A model generated the notes under the pieces. That model saw only the letters and a list, made by a program, of their open reading frames with translations, ran no database searches and was not told the DNA's origin. Of a stretch of 64,000 bases of DNA, positions 18,099-26,887 are shown piece after piece. The position numbers were made by a program, and so were the translations under genes. Position 1 is the stretch's first letter, and every line of letters starts with the position of its first letter. The stretch comes from Halomonas sp. LBP4 (GTDB taxonomy: Bacteria > Pseudomonadota > Gammaproteobacteria > Pseudomonadales > Halomonadaceae), in assembly GCF_003202205.1 (NCBI RefSeq), contig NZ_PDOG01000004.1, positions 88,631 through 152,630 of the forward strand. Reading direction: 5' to 3'.

Positions 18099-18249
18099 CC
18101 CTGGGGCCTCTCCACGAGCCTCTCGAAAGATGGAAGCATGTTCAGCGAATAACGCACCGAGACCATCCCCTATGGGCCAGATCCTAGCGGACCCCCAGGT
18201 TTCTCCCGACCGGGGCGAGCGGCGACGACTGATCGCCTATCCTTAGACC

Positions 18250-18909
18250 ATGTGCGGCCGCTTCGCTCTGTATAGCCCACCTCCCAAGCTCTCCGAATCG
18301 CTGCGCTTGCCGCTGGTGGAGCGGGAGCTGACGCCACGCTACAACGTGGCGCCGGGGACCTTTATCACCGCGGTGCGTCGTGCGGATGACGACGCGCCAC
18401 TGGTGATGGACGACTTGTGGTGGGGCTCTAGGCCGCACTGGGCCCAGGGGACGGCACCACAGCCGATCAACGCCAAGGTCGAGTCGGTGGCCACTTCCAG
18501 GTACTTCCGCGGTGCGTTCGCACACCACCGTTGCCTGGTGCCGGCCGATGGCTGGTTCGAGTGGCTGCCGGTCAACGGCCGAAAGCAGCCCCACTACCTG
18601 ACCAGGGCCGATGGCGAACCGCTATGGTTGGCGGGGATCTGGGCCGAGCGGGCGGATGGCAAGGCCGGCTGCGCGATCCTGACGGAACCGGCGCGCGGGG
18701 TGACCAAGGAGATCCACGACCGGATGCCGCTGGCACTGGATGCGGAGAGCCTGGAGCCGTGGCTCGATCCGCATCTGACCGATCGGGAGACGCTTCGCCA
18801 GCTGGTGCATCACCTCGAGGCGGAGTTGATGACTCACTGGCCGGTGAGTACACGGGTGAATCGGCCCACACAGGACGACGCTTCGCTGGTCGAGCCCATC
18901 TCGTCATGA
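18250..18909 (+). CDS. SOS response-associated peptidase (SRAP/HMCES/YedK)
   Basis: 219-aa SRAP protein that crosslinks to abasic sites in single-stranded DNA and shields them from error-prone repair. The catalytic Cys2 is directly after Met (MCGRFALYS). Other conserved parts are YNVAPGT, INAKVE, LVPADGWFEW (active-site Glu) and the His motif in IHDRMPLAL. It lies next to umuDC, fitting an SOS cluster, but no LexA box was found at its own start. A second, broken copy lies at 20741-20892. Confidence 0.93.
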   Translation: MCGRFALYSPPPKLSESLRLPLVERELTPRYNVAPGTFITAVRRADDDAPLVMDDLWWGSRPHWAQGTAPQPINAKVESVATSRYFRGAFAHHRCLVPADGWFEWLPVNGRKQPHYLTRADGEPLWLAGIWAERADGKAGCAILTEPARGVTKEIHDRMPLALDAESLEPWLDPHLTDRETLRQLVHHLEAELMTHWPVSTRVNRPTQDDASLVEPISS

Positions 18910-18933
18910 AGGGTGTGGGCGATGCGGTAGCGG

Positions 18934-20214
18934 CTACCGGATATTGGCGCTGGGTAGCTCTTCCCACCGCGTGGTCCATCTGGGCGTTCGATGGGCACAG
19001 CGCAGGTGCCAAGCGGCGCCGGGGCTGGGCCTGCCAAGCGTGACCGTGCCGCGCCCCATCTTCTGGTTGATCTCGTCAAGCGCCGCCATCAGTTGGTGGC
19101 CCTTGTCGCGCTGGGCGGCGCGTTCCGGCGTGTCGAGCAGCGAGAGTTGTTGGCGGTTGGCGTCCACCAGGTCGATGAGCATGACCCCGCCCTTCATGAA
19201 GGCGAAGTTCGGCCGGTAGATGGCGGTGAGCGCCTGGCTGGCGGCGTGGAGGATCGCGCGGCTGTCGTCGGTGGGGCGTGCCAGCTCGGCGATGGCGCTG
19301 GGGGAGTACTGGGGCAGGTCTGGCCGGTGGGGGTTGGTCTTGAGGAACACGTAGACGGCGCGGGCCTGGCTTCCCTGGGCCCGGAGCTTCTCGGCGCTGC
19401 ATTGGGCGTGCTGGCGGATGGCCTGGTGGATCTCGCCCAGGTCGCCGCTGAGGCGGCCGAAGCTGCGCGAGGTCATGATGCGCTGGCGGGGCTCGTTGCC
19501 GTCGATCATCTCGATGCAGGGGATGCCGCGAAGCTCGAGAGCGGTGCGCTCCAGGGTGACTGAAAAGCGCTGCCGGATCCGCTTCGGATCGGCCTGGGCG
19601 AGGTCCCATGCGCTCTTGATGCCCATGAGCGCCAGGCGCTCGACCAGCCGGCGGCCCACGCCCCAGATGTCGCCAAGCTCGATCTTCTGAAGCAGGCCGC
19701 GGGCCTCCAGGCTGTCGGCCTGCAGCACGCACACGCCGCCGTAGGCCGGGATCTTTTTCGCCGCCCGGTTAGCGAGCTTGGCGAGGGTTCGGGTCGGCGC
19801 GACACCCACGCATACGGGAATGCCAGTGTACTGGCGGACCTTCTGGTGCAGCTGCCGGGCGTGCTCGAGCAGTTGGCCCGACGCGAATCCATCAAACCTC
19901 ACAAACATCTCATCAATGCTGTAGGGCTCGACGCCAGCGGAGAACTCCTCGAGCACCGCCTGCACGCGTTGGCTCATGTCGCCGTAGAGCTCGTAGTTGC
20001 TCGACAGGAGGTGGATACGGCCCTGGCGCACCAAGTGCTGGATCTCGAAGGCAGGCATGCCCATCGGGATGCCGATGGCCTTGAGTTCGGTGGAGAGGGC
20101 GATCACGCAGCCATCGTTGTTCGACAGCACGCCGACGGGAAGGGCAATCAGCCGCGGTTGGAACACGCGCTCGCAGCTGACGTAAAAGGAGTTGCAATCG
20201 ACGAGGCCGATCAT
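18934..20214 (-). CDS. umuC: Y-family DNA polymerase V subunit UmuC
   Basis: 426-aa translesion polymerase subunit, full length for UmuC. Catalytic motifs are VDCNSFYVSCER at the N-terminus and EPYSIDEMFVRFDG (Asp-Glu pair) near residue 100. GDIWGVGRRLVERL is the helix-hairpin-helix region. The ATG overlaps the umuD stop by 4 bp (ATGA), so the two are translationally coupled and share the LexA box upstream of umuD. It would act with cleaved UmuD' after DNA damage. Confidence 0.96.
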   Translation of the reverse strand: MIGLVDCNSFYVSCERVFQPRLIALPVGVLSNNDGCVIALSTELKAIGIPMGMPAFEIQHLVRQGRIHLLSSNYELYGDMSQRVQAVLEEFSAGVEPYSIDEMFVRFDGFASGQLLEHARQLHQKVRQYTGIPVCVGVAPTRTLAKLANRAAKKIPAYGGVCVLQADSLEARGLLQKIELGDIWGVGRRLVERLALMGIKSAWDLAQADPKRIRQRFSVTLERTALELRGIPCIEMIDGNEPRQRIMTSRSFGRLSGDLGEIHQAIRQHAQCSAEKLRAQGSQARAVYVFLKTNPHRPDLPQYSPSAIAELARPTDDSRAILHAASQALTAIYRPNFAFMKGGVMLIDLVDANRQQLSLLDTPERAAQRDKGHQLMAALDEINQKMGRGTVTLGRPSPGAAWHLRCAHRTPRWTTRWEELPSANIR

Positions 20215-20651
20215 ACGGGGTACTCGTGGATGACCGAGCGGACCACACCCCAGACCTGGCAGTCCAGGTTGTCGAGGGGGATCGGGGCATAGCGGGGGTT
20301 GCCCGAGCAGAGGTGCGGCCGGTTGCCGAGCAGCTCGTAGCGCTTCACGGTGATTTCGCCATCGACCAGGGCCACCAGAATGTGGCCGGGGCGCGGATCA
20401 ATGGAGCGATCGACCAGCAGCAGGTCGCCTTCGTGGATGCCGAGGCGGACCATGCTGTCGCCGGTGACGCTCATGAAGAACGTGGCCGAAGGGTGCTTCA
20501 CCAGGCGCTCGTTGAGGTCTAGGGTGCGGCCCTCGTAGTCCTGGGCCGGGCTGGGGAAGCCGCTGAGCCCGACGCGGGTGAGCGCGAGGGGGTGCGGAAG
20601 GGGCTGTGAGGGGGGTGCCGGGTGGGCCGGGATGATCAGATCGTGTGGCAT
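20211..20651 (-). CDS. umuD: UmuD-like LexA-family autoprotease
   Basis: 146-aa S24 peptidase-type protein that self-cleaves to UmuD' in the presence of RecA filaments. The active Ser lies in FFMSVTGDSM and the Lys in VDGEITVKRYE. The processing site before FPSPAQDYEG is Ser-Gly (LSGF) where Cys-Gly or Ala-Gly is usual. Upstream in-frame ATGs at 20717 and 20681 fall ahead of or inside the LexA box, so the start at 20651 with GAGAGG upstream is preferred. Confidence 0.93.
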   Translation of the reverse strand: MPHDLIIPAHPAPPSQPLPHPLALTRVGLSGFPSPAQDYEGRTLDLNERLVKHPSATFFMSVTGDSMVRLGIHEGDLLLVDRSIDPRPGHILVALVDGEITVKRYELLGNRPHLCSGNPRYAPIPLDNLDCQVWGVVRSVIHEYPV

Positions 20652-20671
20652 GTCGGTGGCCTCTCGTCGAA

Positions 20672-20691
20672 TACTGGCCATATATACAGTA
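20672..20691. promoter_or_regulatory. LexA box of umuDC
   Basis: TACTGGCCATATATACAGTA fits CTG-N10-CAG exactly. It lies 21 bp upstream of the umuD start and would bring umuDC under SOS control. Confidence 0.92.
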
Positions 20692-20740
20692 TTTTCGACA
20701 GGACCGACCACAGGCAAGCGCTAATGTAAGGTGGAGGTCG

Positions 20741-20892
20741 GTAGATCCCAGCCATCCACACCGCTCACCATCGGATCGAGTCACAGAGTACGCCTGCTTG
20801 CGCCCGCCCACCGGAAGCCATTCATACCAGCCATCGGCCGGTACCCAGCAGTAAGGACGGCCAAGGAAACGCGGACGGAGGTCTAGCAGGAG
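20741..20892 (-). pseudogene. Remnant of a second SRAP (YedK-like) gene
   Basis: One reading frame on the minus strand encodes LLDLRPRFLGRPYCWVPADG, WYEWLPVGGRKQAYSV and TRSDGERCGWLG, which parallels CLVPADGWFEWLPVNGRKQ of the intact SRAP protein at 18250-18909. The N-terminal Cys2 part and the C-terminal His part are missing and no start is present. It is either a decayed paralogue or the scar of an insertion or recombination next to umuD. Confidence 0.75.
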
Positions 20893-21017
20893 CCAGCGAC
20901 GGCGTAACCTTCAGGCCGTCGCTGTTCTGCCAGGAGCGGACCTTCAGCAAGGTCTGATGTAACGACAAAGTTCAGCAGCCTGCGCTTAACCGTCCCCGGG
21001 CGGGCATTCAATCACCG

Positions 21018-21179
21018 TTATAAACGGCCCATCAGGAAAAGAATAAGGAGGACGATCAGGATTAGCCCGACTATGCCGCCGCCCCCGGCGAGGATGTTGT
21101 TGCCGCTGCGGTAGCCGTAGCCGCCACCCAGCAGAGCGACAGCCAAGATCACGATAAGGATCAGTACGATAGGATCCAT
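21018..21179 (-). CDS. DUF3309 family small membrane protein
   Basis: 53-aa protein with two membrane segments, MDPIVLILIVILAVALLGGG and GGIVGLILIVLLILFLMGR, joined by YGYRSGNNILAG. This layout and the LLILFLMGR ending are characteristic of DUF3309. The ribosome site GAGGA precedes the ATG. Function is unknown; such proteins are often stress-linked. Confidence 0.8.
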   Translation of the reverse strand: MDPIVLILIVILAVALLGGGYGYRSGNNILAGGGGIVGLILIVLLILFLMGRL

Positions 21180-21597
21180 TGTTTATTCCTCGCTAATAAA
21201 GACGAACACCCGGCCTCCATCCCCTGCCGTTTTGAAAGGCGTTCCTTCGCTGCAGAGGCTGTCCCGATAAGGCACAATTTCTCGGGATATCGGACGGGCT
21301 TCAATTGGCCCCGATACCTTGGCCGGATACCCTGCCGAGGTAACGGGCTGGTGAGCAGACCGCTTACGCCTGCCATTCGCCCCTGGGACATCTGGCCGGC
21401 GGTCGCCCTGCCCACAACCACTCGCCCTTCGCGTCGCCTAACGTGAAGCTCAGCCGCAGCGAAGCCGTCGGCTATAGGTTGATGTTAGCTGGATCCCATT
21501 CGCTTCGCCGCATCGAGCTCCAAGCATCGAAGTCATTACGTTTACCGCCCGAGCACGATGAGGACCACAACCGTGGCCATCCAAAGCACTGCCAGGC
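21180..21597. other. Gene-free stretch between DUF3309 and HIRAN genes
   Basis: No coding sequence is supported. It should hold the promoter of the DUF3309 gene. A short frame at its right end could encode a tiny hydrophobic peptide (MATVVVLIVLGR) but has no ribosome site. Confidence 0.5.
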
Positions 21598-22350
21598 CTA
21601 CGCCTGCATCCTGAGGGCATGAGACGGCAGGGAACGGTGCTCCTGTGAGATCCGAGTCAGTACATAGACCAGGGGGCGGTTATCGGTGCCATTGATCCGG
21701 AAGATCACTCCCTCCAGGCGGGCACCTTGGCCGAGCATGCGGTGCAGCATGTCGAGATGCCCCCGAGGCACGTAGCCCAGCTTGCGCCCGGCGTTCTCCA
21801 TGCGAATGGCCTCGGAGTCAAAGGGGTTGCCAGGCTCCGCCACGAACTGGACAGTACTACCCTCCCGCAGCTCGCCGGCCGCGGCCTCCGACTCGTGGTC
21901 GTGGCGAAAGCCGGCCACTTCCAGCAACATCTCGAAGGCTTCAGGCGGTTCGTCGAAGGGATGGACCAACTCGAAGCCGTCGTTGGGCAGCTTGGCACCG
22001 CTGTAGCCCAGCAGGGCAAAGTCACTGACCTCGGCAGCTGCCGGAATGGCCCGCAGCTCCAGGTAGCGGCTGAAGTCGCGGCGGCTGCGCGGCGGCAAGC
22101 GCCGCATGAAGGCGTCCATCACCTGGTGGCTATGCTCCGCCTGCTTCAGCGGGAACGCCGGATAGCCCTGAAAGCCCATTTCCCTGGCCTCCGCCATCTC
22201 GGAGCCATCCAGGTCGTACTGGAGCACCACCTGACCGTCCCGCTTCACCAGCTGGCCCACACGGTAGCGAGAGCAGTTCTTGCTCTCACGGGCCTGCCAG
22301 TAGAGCAGCAGACGGCGCGGTTCCACCAGGTGTTCGATAAAACGGTTCAT
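21598..22350 (-). CDS. HIRAN domain-containing protein
   Basis: 250-aa protein. The C-terminal half (about 120-240) is a HIRAN domain, seen in VQFVAEPGNPFDSEAIRM, AGRKLGYVPRGHLDMLHRML and a following beta strand. HIRAN domains bind 3' ends of single-stranded DNA in HLTF/Rad5 and occur in bacterial proteins linked to repair, restriction and mobile elements. The N-terminal half (LLLYWQARESKNCSRYRVGQ) resembles the N-terminus of HipA-type proteins but lacks a kinase. It sits near the SOS genes without a visible LexA box. Confidence 0.82.
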   Translation of the reverse strand: MNRFIEHLVEPRRLLLYWQARESKNCSRYRVGQLVKRDGQVVLQYDLDGSEMAEAREMGFQGYPAFPLKQAEHSHQVMDAFMRRLPPRSRRDFSRYLELRAIPAAAEVSDFALLGYSGAKLPNDGFELVHPFDEPPEAFEMLLEVAGFRHDHESEAAAGELREGSTVQFVAEPGNPFDSEAIRMENAGRKLGYVPRGHLDMLHRMLGQGARLEGVIFRINGTDNRPLVYVLTRISQEHRSLPSHALRMQA

Positions 22351-22570
22351 GTCAGTTCTCCAGAGCCTGCAGCAGGCGTGCGCTCCTCGTCAGTAATTGG
22401 GAGGCAGCGAGCGGCATATATTCATATAGTATCAAGGCTCGGCAATGGCGCTCGAACATGGTGTTACTTCCCCACCTTGCGATCCCCTACCCCGCCTCGG
22501 CATGATGAAGCGCAACCGCCTCCGGCTCCGCCGGTGATTGCCTTTCCCTGCCCCCTGACCAGGAATCTCC

Positions 22571-23572
22571 ATGTCGACCGTCTTTGCTCGCCTCAAGGAA
22601 GTGGCCGCGCCCCGCATCGGCCTGGGCTGCATGAACCTCTCCCATGCCTACGGCAGGCCGGTGCCCGAGGCCGAGGCGCTGCGCGCCCTCGATGCGGCGT
22701 TCGACATGGGCTATCGCCACTTCGATACCGCGACCCTCTACGGGGCGACGGCCAACGAGCGCCTGGTGGGCAAGGCGCTGGCGGGCAAGCGGGACCAGGT
22801 GCTGCTGGCCAGCAAGGGCGGCATGGCCTTCGATCCCGAGCTCGGCCGGAAGGTGATCGATGGGCGCCCCGAGACGCTGCGCCGGCAGTGCGAGGCGAGT
22901 CTTGCGCGCCTGGGCACCGACCACCTGGACCTCTACTACCTGCACCGCCTGGATCGCCGGGTGCCCATCGAAGAGAGCGCCGGGGCGCTGGGGCGCCTGG
23001 TGGAGGAGGGCAAGATCCGCGCGGTTGGGCTGTCCGAGGTCTCCGCGACCACCCTGCGCCGCGCCAGGGCCGAGCACCCCGTCGCCGCGGTGCAGTCCGA
23101 ATACTCGCTGTGGACCCGCAACCCCGAGATCGCGCTGCTCGAGGCGTGCCGGGAGGCCGACACGGCGCTGGTGGCCTTCAGCCCCCTGGGAAGGGGCTTT
23201 TTGACGGGGACCGTCAAGGATCCCGCCCGCCTCGAGGAGAGCGACATGCGCCGCCACATGCCGCGCTTCAGCGCCGAGAATCTCCCCCATAACCTGCGCC
23301 TGCTGGAAGACTTCATGACCGTGGCGAGCGAACTGGGGATGACGCCCGGCCAGCTGGCCCTGGCCTGGCTCACGGCCCAGGGGGGTGACGTCATTCCGAT
23401 CCCCGGCTCCCGCTCCGTCGATCACATGCGCGAGAGCCTCGCCGCCGAGGAGCTGAACCTGGAGGCCGCGACCGTCACCCGCTTGAACGCCGTGCTGACG
23501 CCGGACCACGTGGCGGGCGCCCGCTACAGCGAGGCCCAGCAGGCGGATATCGACACCGAGGAGTTTGGCTAG
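22571..23572 (+). CDS. Aldo/keto reductase
   Basis: 333-aa NADPH-dependent (alpha/beta)8 barrel enzyme that reduces aldehydes or ketones. The catalytic tetrad is visible: Asp in HFDTATLYG, Tyr in the same block, Lys in LASKGG, and His in YYLHRLD. The cofactor region VIPIPGSRSVDHMRESL is near the C-terminus. AGGA precedes the ATG. Similarity is to the AKR13-like general stress group (Tas/YghZ-like), and the substrate is not predictable. It stands alone. Confidence 0.9.
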   Translation: MSTVFARLKEVAAPRIGLGCMNLSHAYGRPVPEAEALRALDAAFDMGYRHFDTATLYGATANERLVGKALAGKRDQVLLASKGGMAFDPELGRKVIDGRPETLRRQCEASLARLGTDHLDLYYLHRLDRRVPIEESAGALGRLVEEGKIRAVGLSEVSATTLRRARAEHPVAAVQSEYSLWTRNPEIALLEACREADTALVAFSPLGRGFLTGTVKDPARLEESDMRRHMPRFSAENLPHNLRLLEDFMTVASELGMTPGQLALAWLTAQGGDVIPIPGSRSVDHMRESLAAEELNLEAATVTRLNAVLTPDHVAGARYSEAQQADIDTEEFG

Positions 23573-23706
23573 CCCGAAACAAGCCCCCCGCCTACGCGTT
23601 GTCTTAGACTCGAAGAGTCAAGAGGCGGGGGCGTGCTGGTTGTCACGAGAGTGCGGCAGCGCCGCGTCTTGCCCGGTGTCGCGTCGGGCGGGCATGCGGC
23701 CCCGCT

Positions 23707-23940
23707 TCAGTTATGGTCGACCAGCCCGGACTCACCGGCCATTTCGGCACAGTGGGCGCAGCAAAAGATCGTGTCACCGTGCTGCACGCCGTGCCCGACC
23801 ACCCGGCAGCCGCACTGCACACAGGTCGGCGCCAGCTTGTGGATGGCGCATTCGAAGGAGTCGAAATCGAAACTCTCACCGTCCTTGCTGACCGTGAAAG
23901 TGTTGTCGTATTGATTACCGCAAGTTGCACAGGTACCCAT
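23707..23940 (-). CDS. Small Cys-rich metal-binding protein (metallothionein/zinc-ribbon-like)
   Basis: 77-aa protein with paired cysteines MGTCATCGNQY, FECAIHK, CVQCGCRVVGHG and FCCAHCAEMAG, nine Cys and several His in all. The FCCAHCAE ending resembles bacterial metallothioneins (SmtA/PmtA type) and YHS-like fingers. AGGAGG precedes the ATG. It probably binds zinc or another soft metal in the cytoplasm. No Zur-like box was seen upstream. Confidence 0.75.
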   Translation of the reverse strand: MGTCATCGNQYDNTFTVSKDGESFDFDSFECAIHKLAPTCVQCGCRVVGHGVQHGDTIFCCAHCAEMAGESGLVDHN

Positions 23941-24146
23941 CACGCACCTCCTGTCTTCAGCAAGTGAACCTGCACTCAAGCCCCGCCACCGCGACTTCCA
24001 ACGCCGCGGCCTCCCCTGGCTCACCCTCAAGCCTAGTGGACACCAGGCGAGGCAGCGATCCCTCGAGGGCTCGGGGCGGTGTATTGCGGGGGATAAACGC
24101 CCCAGCAAACTGATGTTGCATCGAGATTTCCGGGAACCCGCAGCCC

Positions 24147-24740
24147 TCAAAGTATCTCCGCCACCTCCTCGAAGGCGAGCCGTGGCGCTCGGGGGCGGGT
24201 CATCCTGGGGTCGGCAACGCCCAGGTTGACCAGGAAGTTGCTCTGGTAGCGGCCGTCGGGGAAGAACTCCTCGTCCACCATGGCATTGTCGAAGCCGCTC
24301 ATGGGGCCGACGTCCAGGCCCAGGGTGCGGGCGGCGAGAATCAGGTAGCCGCCCTGCAGGGTGGCGTTGCGCAGGGCGGTTTCGCGGGCCTTCTCGGGGT
24401 TGGCGGCGAAGCGCTCGCGGGCGTTGGGCGAGGTGGGGTACTGCGTCGGCAGGTGCTCGTAGAAGCGGGTATCGGTGGCCACGATCACGGTGGCGGCGGC
24501 CTGGACGGTCTGGTCGCGGTTGCCTTCGGAGAGCGCCGGAATCAGCCGCGACTTGGCCTCGAGGCTGGTCACGAAGGCGTAACGCGCCGGCTGGCAGTTC
24601 ATCGAGGTGGGGCCCCACTTGAGCAGGTCGTAGAGCCGCCGCCAGGTGGCCGGGTCGACGGGCTCGTCGAGAAAGCCGTGGGCGGTGTGCGCCTCTCGAA
24701 AGAGGGAGTCGAGGGCGTGGTCGTCGAGGGACGGGCGCAT
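24147..24740 (-). CDS. Malonic semialdehyde reductase (RutE-like nitroreductase family)
   Basis: 197-aa flavoprotein of the nitroreductase family, closest in length and sequence to RutE. It would reduce malonic semialdehyde to 3-hydroxypropionate using NAD(P)H. Landmarks are GFLDEPVDPATWRRLYDLLK, WGPTSMNCQPARYAFV (FMN and active-site loop) and GPMSGFDNAMVD. No other rut genes are nearby, so a general nitroreductase or detoxifying role is also possible. Confidence 0.85.
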   Translation of the reverse strand: MRPSLDDHALDSLFREAHTAHGFLDEPVDPATWRRLYDLLKWGPTSMNCQPARYAFVTSLEAKSRLIPALSEGNRDQTVQAAATVIVATDTRFYEHLPTQYPTSPNARERFAANPEKARETALRNATLQGGYLILAARTLGLDVGPMSGFDNAMVDEEFFPDGRYQSNFLVNLGVADPRMTRPRAPRLAFEEVAEIL

Positions 24741-24909
24741 GGGGTCCTCCTCATGGCTGCGCCCTTCGACTCTACGATATCCGCCGGTGAGCGGTCACTT
24801 CCACGCCCGGCGGTGTCGGCTCACGCCGCCTGCATCGCCATGGGGAGGGGAAAAACCGGCCGTCGGTGATACGCTTGGAAGGCCCCGCCCTTGTCATCCG
24901 GAGACCACC

Positions 24910-25575
24910 ATGCCATCGACTCGTCTGCTGGCCTGCCTGCTGGCCCTGCTGCTGACCGCTCTTGCCGCCCCCACCCTGGCCCAGACGCCCGAACAGGAGT
25001 TGCAGGCCTACGAGGATGCCCTGGCCCGGGGCGAGCGCCACGCCAACCGCTGGCAGGCGGGCTGGACCGGGGTCTATGCGACCGGCCTGGCCGTCAACGC
25101 CTGGCTGGCCAGCGAGGCGAGCGACCGCGACGATCGCTTCGATGCCCGGGTGGGGGTGGTGAAGTCCGCCCTGGCACTGGGAGGCATGTTCCTGGATCGC
25201 CAGCCACACCCTCGGGCCCATCGGGAGCTGCGTGACGGCGAGGGCGATCTCGAGAGCGCCCGGCGGCTGCTCCAGGCCGTGGCCGAGGAGGAGCGCCGGC
25301 GGCGCAGCCTGGAGGCGCGGCTGGGGTCACTGGCCGTGAACACCCTGGCGGGGCTGGTGATCGCCGTGGGCGACGGCCGCGAGGGCGACGGGGCGATCAA
25401 CTTCGCCACCGGCATGCTGGTCAGCGAGCTGCAGCTGCAGACCCAGCCGCGCCAGGCCTTGGCGGCGGTGAACCGCTTCCAGCCGGCGCGGGTGTCGCTC
25501 GGCGATATCCATCTCGAGGGGGAGTACGCCTTCCTGGTGGGACCCAATCAGTTGGGGGTGGCGCTGCGCTACTGA
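24910..25575 (+). CDS. Exported hypothetical protein
   Basis: 221-aa protein with a signal peptide (residues 1-24, cleavage after TLA). The rest is helical: AYEDALARGERHANRWQAGW, an Arg/Glu-rich helix around 120-140, then GLVIAVGDGREGDGAINF and a beta-rich end. It is not assigned to a family. The start at 24910 follows GGAGACCACC. It lies just upstream of the zinc-import genes but ends before the Zur box, so it is probably separate from that regulon. Confidence 0.65.
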   Translation: MPSTRLLACLLALLLTALAAPTLAQTPEQELQAYEDALARGERHANRWQAGWTGVYATGLAVNAWLASEASDRDDRFDARVGVVKSALALGGMFLDRQPHPRAHRELRDGEGDLESARRLLQAVAEEERRRRSLEARLGSLAVNTLAGLVIAVGDGREGDGAINFATGMLVSELQLQTQPRQALAAVNRFQPARVSLGDIHLEGEYAFLVGPNQLGVALRY

Positions 25576-25631
25576 CCCGCACCCCGTCCTGAAGGGTGGT
25601 CCGACATGAAAGATGGGCAGCGACCGTGATA

Positions 25632-25649
25632 GTTATGTTATAACATAGC
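25632..25649. promoter_or_regulatory. Zur box 1, upstream of the first zinc permease gene
   Basis: GTTATGTTATAACATAGC contains the perfect 14-bp palindrome TATGTTATAACATA and matches the gammaproteobacterial Zur consensus (ATGTTATAN-TATAACAT). It lies 30 bp upstream of the permease gene at 25679. Confidence 0.85.
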
Positions 25650-25678
25650 ACTCAAGACATGCCTCCGGGAATGCTGCG

Positions 25679-26584
25679 ATGCTCGACTCCCTGCTGTGGT
25701 GGCTCACCTCGCCACTGGACTATGGCTTCATGCGCCGCGCCCTGGCCGCCTGCATCGCCCTGTCGCTGACCGCGCCGGTCATCGGCGTGCTGCTGACCCT
25801 GCGCGGCATGAGCCTGATGGGCGAGGCCCTCTCCCACGCCATTCTGCCCGGCGTGGCCGTGAGCTTCCTGCTGGCGGGTTTCTCGCTGCCGCTGATGATG
25901 CTCGGCGGGCTCATCGCCGGCCTGGTGACCGTTGCCATGGCCGGCAGCATCTCCACCATCAGCGGGCTGCGGGAAGACGCCGCCATGGCCAGCCTGTTCC
26001 TGGTCGCCATGGCGGCCGGGGTGATGGTGATGTCCCTGTCGGGATCGCCGCTGGATCTCGGCCATGTGCTGTTCGGCTCGATCCTGGCCGTGGACACCCC
26101 CACCCTGCTGCTGGTGACGCTGGCCAGCAGCGCCGTGCTGATCACCGTGGCCATCGCCTTCCGGGCCCTGGTGGTGGAGTGCCTCGACCCGGGTTTCCTC
26201 ACCCTGCAGGGCCGACACGCCGGGTGGTTTCATGCCCTGTTCATGGGGCTGGTGGTCGCCAGCCTGGTGATCGGCTTCCAGACCCTGGGCACCCTGATGG
26301 CCGCCGGGCTGATGCTGCTGCCCGCCACCTCGGCACGCTACTGGAGCCGGCGGCTCGAGGGCATGATCGCCATTGCCGTGGGCGTGGCGCTGGCGTCCAG
26401 CGTGACCGGCCTGCTGGCGTCCTACCACCTGGGCCTGCCCTCCGGCCCCTGCATCATCCTGCTGGCCGGCGTGGGCTACCTGGCCTCGCTGCTGGCCGGC
26501 CCCCGGGGCGGGCTGCTGCAGCGCTGGCCGCCACCGCGCCGGCGGCAGTGCCCGGCCCTTCCGCGACATCGAGGTGGCTCGTGA
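25679..26584 (+). CDS. Zinc/manganese ABC transporter permease (ZnuB paralogue 1)
   Basis: 301-aa inner-membrane permease of the ABC-3 (ZnuB/MntB) family with about eight membrane segments. Family blocks are YGFMRRALAACIALSLTAP, RGMSLMGEALSHAILPGVA, GSILAVDTPTLLLV and GFQTLGTLMAAGLMLLPA. It closely resembles the second permease at 27618-28508. There is no ATPase gene between its Zur box and the next promoter, so it must share ZnuC or a distant ATPase. The C-terminal tail is Arg/Pro-rich. Confidence 0.9.
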   Translation: MLDSLLWWLTSPLDYGFMRRALAACIALSLTAPVIGVLLTLRGMSLMGEALSHAILPGVAVSFLLAGFSLPLMMLGGLIAGLVTVAMAGSISTISGLREDAAMASLFLVAMAAGVMVMSLSGSPLDLGHVLFGSILAVDTPTLLLVTLASSAVLITVAIAFRALVVECLDPGFLTLQGRHAGWFHALFMGLVVASLVIGFQTLGTLMAAGLMLLPATSARYWSRRLEGMIAIAVGVALASSVTGLLASYHLGLPSGPCIILLAGVGYLASLLAGPRGGLLQRWPPPRRRQCPALPRHRGGS

Positions 26585-26689
26585 CGCCCGGGGCGGTTCC
26601 ATTTTTCGCGAAATGCGGGATACTGCACTCCCCGCGGCGAATCAAGCGGGGGGAGGTCGATCCCGAGGCTGCGATCGGGCCTCGCATTT

Positions 26690-26707
26690 GTTATGTTATA
26701 TCTTAAT
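26690..26707. promoter_or_regulatory. Zur box 2, upstream of the small peptide and znuC
   Basis: GTTATGTTATATCTTAAT shares the left half GTTATGTTATA with the other two boxes, with a degenerate right half. It lies 25 bp upstream of the gene at 26732. Confidence 0.7.
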
Positions 26708-26731
26708 CCTGATACCCAGAGGAGCCGTGTC

Positions 26732-26887
26732 ATGGCACACCGCTCACACACCCATCGGCACCGCCCCGAGGGGCCCTGCCATTTCTCCCTGATGTCGCTT
26801 TCCGCCACGCGCCGGCTGCTGCTGGCGACGATACCGCTCGCCCTGCTGTGGCTGACGGTGTCCTGGGCGGCGGGGTGGTGGTCCTGA
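26732..26887 (+). CDS. Small His-rich membrane peptide in the znu operon
   Basis: 51-aa protein with a His-rich N-terminus (MAHRSHTHRHRPEGPCHF) followed by one membrane segment (LLLATIPLALLWLTVSWAAG). AGGAG precedes the ATG, and the stop overlaps the znuC start (TGATG). The His cluster and the Zur box suggest zinc binding at the membrane near the importer. No family is recognised. Confidence 0.65.
   Translation: MAHRSHTHRHRPEGPCHFSLMSLSATRRLLLATIPLALLWLTVSWAAGWWS

Noticed and set aside
20652..20717. Longer N-terminus for UmuD from ATG at 20717 or 20681
   Set aside because: These starts are upstream of or inside the LexA box; family length and the ribosome site favour 20651.
22351..22570. 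AT-rich patch near 22420 as a LexA or Zur site
   Set aside because: GCATATATTCATATAGT lacks the CTG-N10-CAG pattern and the GTTATGTTATA core; probably an ordinary promoter.
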